Source: an uncultured Prevotella sp.
GTDB taxonomy: Bacteria; Bacteroidota; Bacteroidia; Bacteroidales; Bacteroidaceae
Assembly (NCBI GenBank): GCA_900553965.1
Contig: USFX01000126.1
Span: 1 to 8,058, forward strand
Direction of reading: 5' to 3'
DNA length: 8,058 nt
Shown: positions 6,678 through 8,058 of the stretch, piece after piece
Layout of the letters: each line of letters begins with the position of its first letter
Numbering within the stretch: position 1 is the first letter of the stretch
The notes under the pieces: generated by a model
Told to the model about the DNA's origin: nothing
What the model saw: only the letters and a program-made list of their open reading frames with translations
The model's database searches: none
Program-made: the position numbers and the translations under genes

Positions 6678-6706
6678 TTTGCAGTACGATTATTCACGTA
6701 AATTTG
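6678..6706 (+). promoter_or_regulatory. Bacteroidetes promoter (TTTG ... TAAATTTG) for the 6757 gene
   Basis: A -33 TTTG at 6678-6681 and a -7 box TAAATTTG at 6699-6706, 17 bases apart, fit the Bacteroidetes housekeeping promoter (TTTG, TAnnTTTG); spacing is slightly short. Start would be near 6713, giving a leader of about 44 AT-rich bases before the ATG at 6757. This makes the downstream gene its own transcription unit. Confidence 0.75.
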
Positions 6707-6756
6707 CAAAAAAATCTACGGAAACTATTATTACTAATTAAAAACTCTATTTTATT

Positions 6757-8058
6757 ATGAGAAGAAGACTACTACTGCAATTTTTAGCAGTTTTTGGAGT
6801 AATGTCGGCTTCAGCTTATAATCAGGATGAGTATGTCTACACGCCTGATTCAAAGTATAAGACCGTCACTCCGAACTATGTTACCAATGGAGATTTCTCC
6901 AATCAGTTCGCCGGTTGGACAAATGGTTCAGATGAAATGGCGACAGAACCCTCGACGTCAGCATGGCGTCTCGTTACGGAAGTCGGCCCCAACGGTGAGA
7001 CCGTGGCTGAGTCTCTCGGCAACTCCACCGGTAACGGACTCGCCCGTATATGGTCGGTTGACCAGTTGGGCGGAGCCGGTCTTTATGTTTATTCTTACTA
7101 CATCAACGGAGGCGCTACTTCTGCCAATACCTCTGTTTCCGGAACACTCGACAACTATCTCAACTTCTATGTCAACACGGACGGCACATACGCCACCAAC
7201 ACCCGTAACGTCGGTGACGTCGTAGCGTTCAACGAGACATGGCAGCTCGTGAGCGACACCGTTCAGCTCAATCAGGGCGACTTCCTCGTGATGTATGCCG
7301 ACCGTATGGCCGAAGGCGCACGTATCACGGGCGTGGCTATCAATAAGGTAGACGCCGTGTTCGACGACCGTATCCTTGCCGCAAAGAAAGAATACATCAA
7401 CACTCTTCTCGCAGGACCGTGGAAAAACCAGACGTCTGTAGAAGAAACGAAAAACCTTTTGGAGGAGTATTATGAGTTGCTCACCGGCGATGACATTGAT
7501 GAAATGAACAGCTACATGGCTGAGCTTGACAATGCTATCAATGACTTCTTGGGTTCAAATACAGCCAGCATGATGGGCTATTTCAAGCACTGGTATAACA
7601 GTGACAAGATTCAGAAAGCTTCGAAGATTGGTGATTGGGTGTTCACCGGCGGACGTATCTTCCACTGCAACTCCAATGATTCAGCTGTGAGACAGGAAGA
7701 AGAGAATATGCAGCGTGTCTCTCACGAGATGCCCCGCTCTTTCGACCTTCCGAATGCTTCCGGTTATGTCACAAAGTCATGGGATCCCGGAACCTACATG
7801 ATGAAGATGGACGTTATGGGCTACTACATGTTGACTGGCACGGGTTCTCAGTATGATCCCGACCTCAACTCCAAGGTTATGGGTGTCAAGCTTGTCGGCA
7901 ATGACGTAGAGCTGAATGTCAGCCCGCTGAACACGCGCCGCTATACGGAGCACGTCATCTTCTTCACCGTTCCTGAGGACCAGGCCGGCGTTGAGGGCAA
8001 TATCAAGTTCGGATTCGAATATAATATTCCTGAGGACGAGGCCGGCAAGAACAGAGGC
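6757..8058 (+). CDS. Secreted multidomain protein of unknown family, N-terminal 434 residues
   Basis: The frame is open from ATG 6757 to the end of the window, so the gene continues beyond it. Residues 1-20 are a signal peptide (basic MRRR, then LLLQFLAVFGVM, cut near ASA|Y). Residues about 38-200 look like a beta-sandwich that opens with VTNGDFSNQFAGW, the start typical of CBM4/9-like or other galactose-binding-like modules; it ends around GARITGVAINKVDAVF. Residues about 203-268 are strongly helical and acidic (KNLLEEYYELL, AELDNAINDFL), probably a linker bundle. Residues about 272-434 appear to begin a second beta-rich domain (FTGGRIFHC, SWDPGTYMMKMDVMGYY), with two similar phrases VPEDQAG and IPEDEAG near the end. 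No catalytic motif is visible. I cannot name the family; a cell-surface or secreted polysaccharide-binding or -degrading protein is a guess from the domain style and the PL11 neighbour. A good promoter precedes it. Confidence 0.8.
   Translation, partial: MRRRLLLQFLAVFGVMSASAYNQDEYVYTPDSKYKTVTPNYVTNGDFSNQFAGWTNGSDEMATEPSTSAWRLVTEVGPNGETVAESLGNSTGNGLARIWSVDQLGGAGLYVYSYYINGGATSANTSVSGTLDNYLNFYVNTDGTYATNTRNVGDVVAFNETWQLVSDTVQLNQGDFLVMYADRMAEGARITGVAINKVDAVFDDRILAAKKEYINTLLAGPWKNQTSVEETKNLLEEYYELLTGDDIDEMNSYMAELDNAINDFLGSNTASMMGYFKHWYNSDKIQKASKIGDWVFTGGRIFHCNSNDSAVRQEEENMQRVSHEMPRSFDLPNASGYVTKSWDPGTYMMKMDVMGYYMLTGTGSQYDPDLNSKVMGVKLVGNDVELNVSPLNTRRYTEHVIFFTVPEDQAGVEGNIKFGFEYNIPEDEAGKNRG

Overview
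The window looks like part of a gut or rumen Bacteroidetes chromosome, most likely Prevotella or a close relative. Four things point that way. There are TAnnTTTG-type promoter boxes. AT-rich leaders without Shine-Dalgarno sites precede the starts. The large enzyme ends in what looks like a type IX secretion (Por) sorting domain. The gene content is pectin-degrading. No species can be named from the sequence alone.

Layout, all genes on the plus strand. (1) 1-306: the C-terminal end of a chromate-transporter-family membrane protein. (2) 318-420: a degenerate 9-10 bp pyrimidine-rich repeat that runs into the next gene. (3) 400-1398: a secreted GH43 arabinanase-type glycosidase. (4) 1391-1578: a heptamer-based repeat containing a very long near-perfect inverted repeat; the GH43 stop codon lies inside it. 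(5) 1651-1804: promoter box and leader. (6) 1805-6295: a 1496-residue secreted protein with an N-terminal PL11 rhamnogalacturonan lyase, a long autotransporter-type beta-strand repeat region and a C-terminal sorting domain. (7) 6296-6756: an intergenic region with a second, diverged copy of the heptamer/inverted-repeat element, two related hairpins and a well-formed promoter. (8) 6757 to the window end: the first 434 residues of a secreted protein I cannot assign to a family.

The GH43 and PL11 enzymes fit one job. PL11 would cut the rhamnogalacturonan-I backbone of pectin and GH43 would trim the arabinan side chains. No SusC/SusD pair, sugar transporter or regulator is visible here, and the genes sit far apart with separate promoters or repeats between them, so this is a loose cluster rather than a compact operon.

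The least explained material is between the genes. Two repeat elements, one after the GH43 gene and one after the PL11 gene, share a design: an array of 7-bp units, a conserved ATGATTACC, an unrelated loop, the complement GGTAATCAT, and a complementary 7-bp array. They look like members of a dispersed repeat family.
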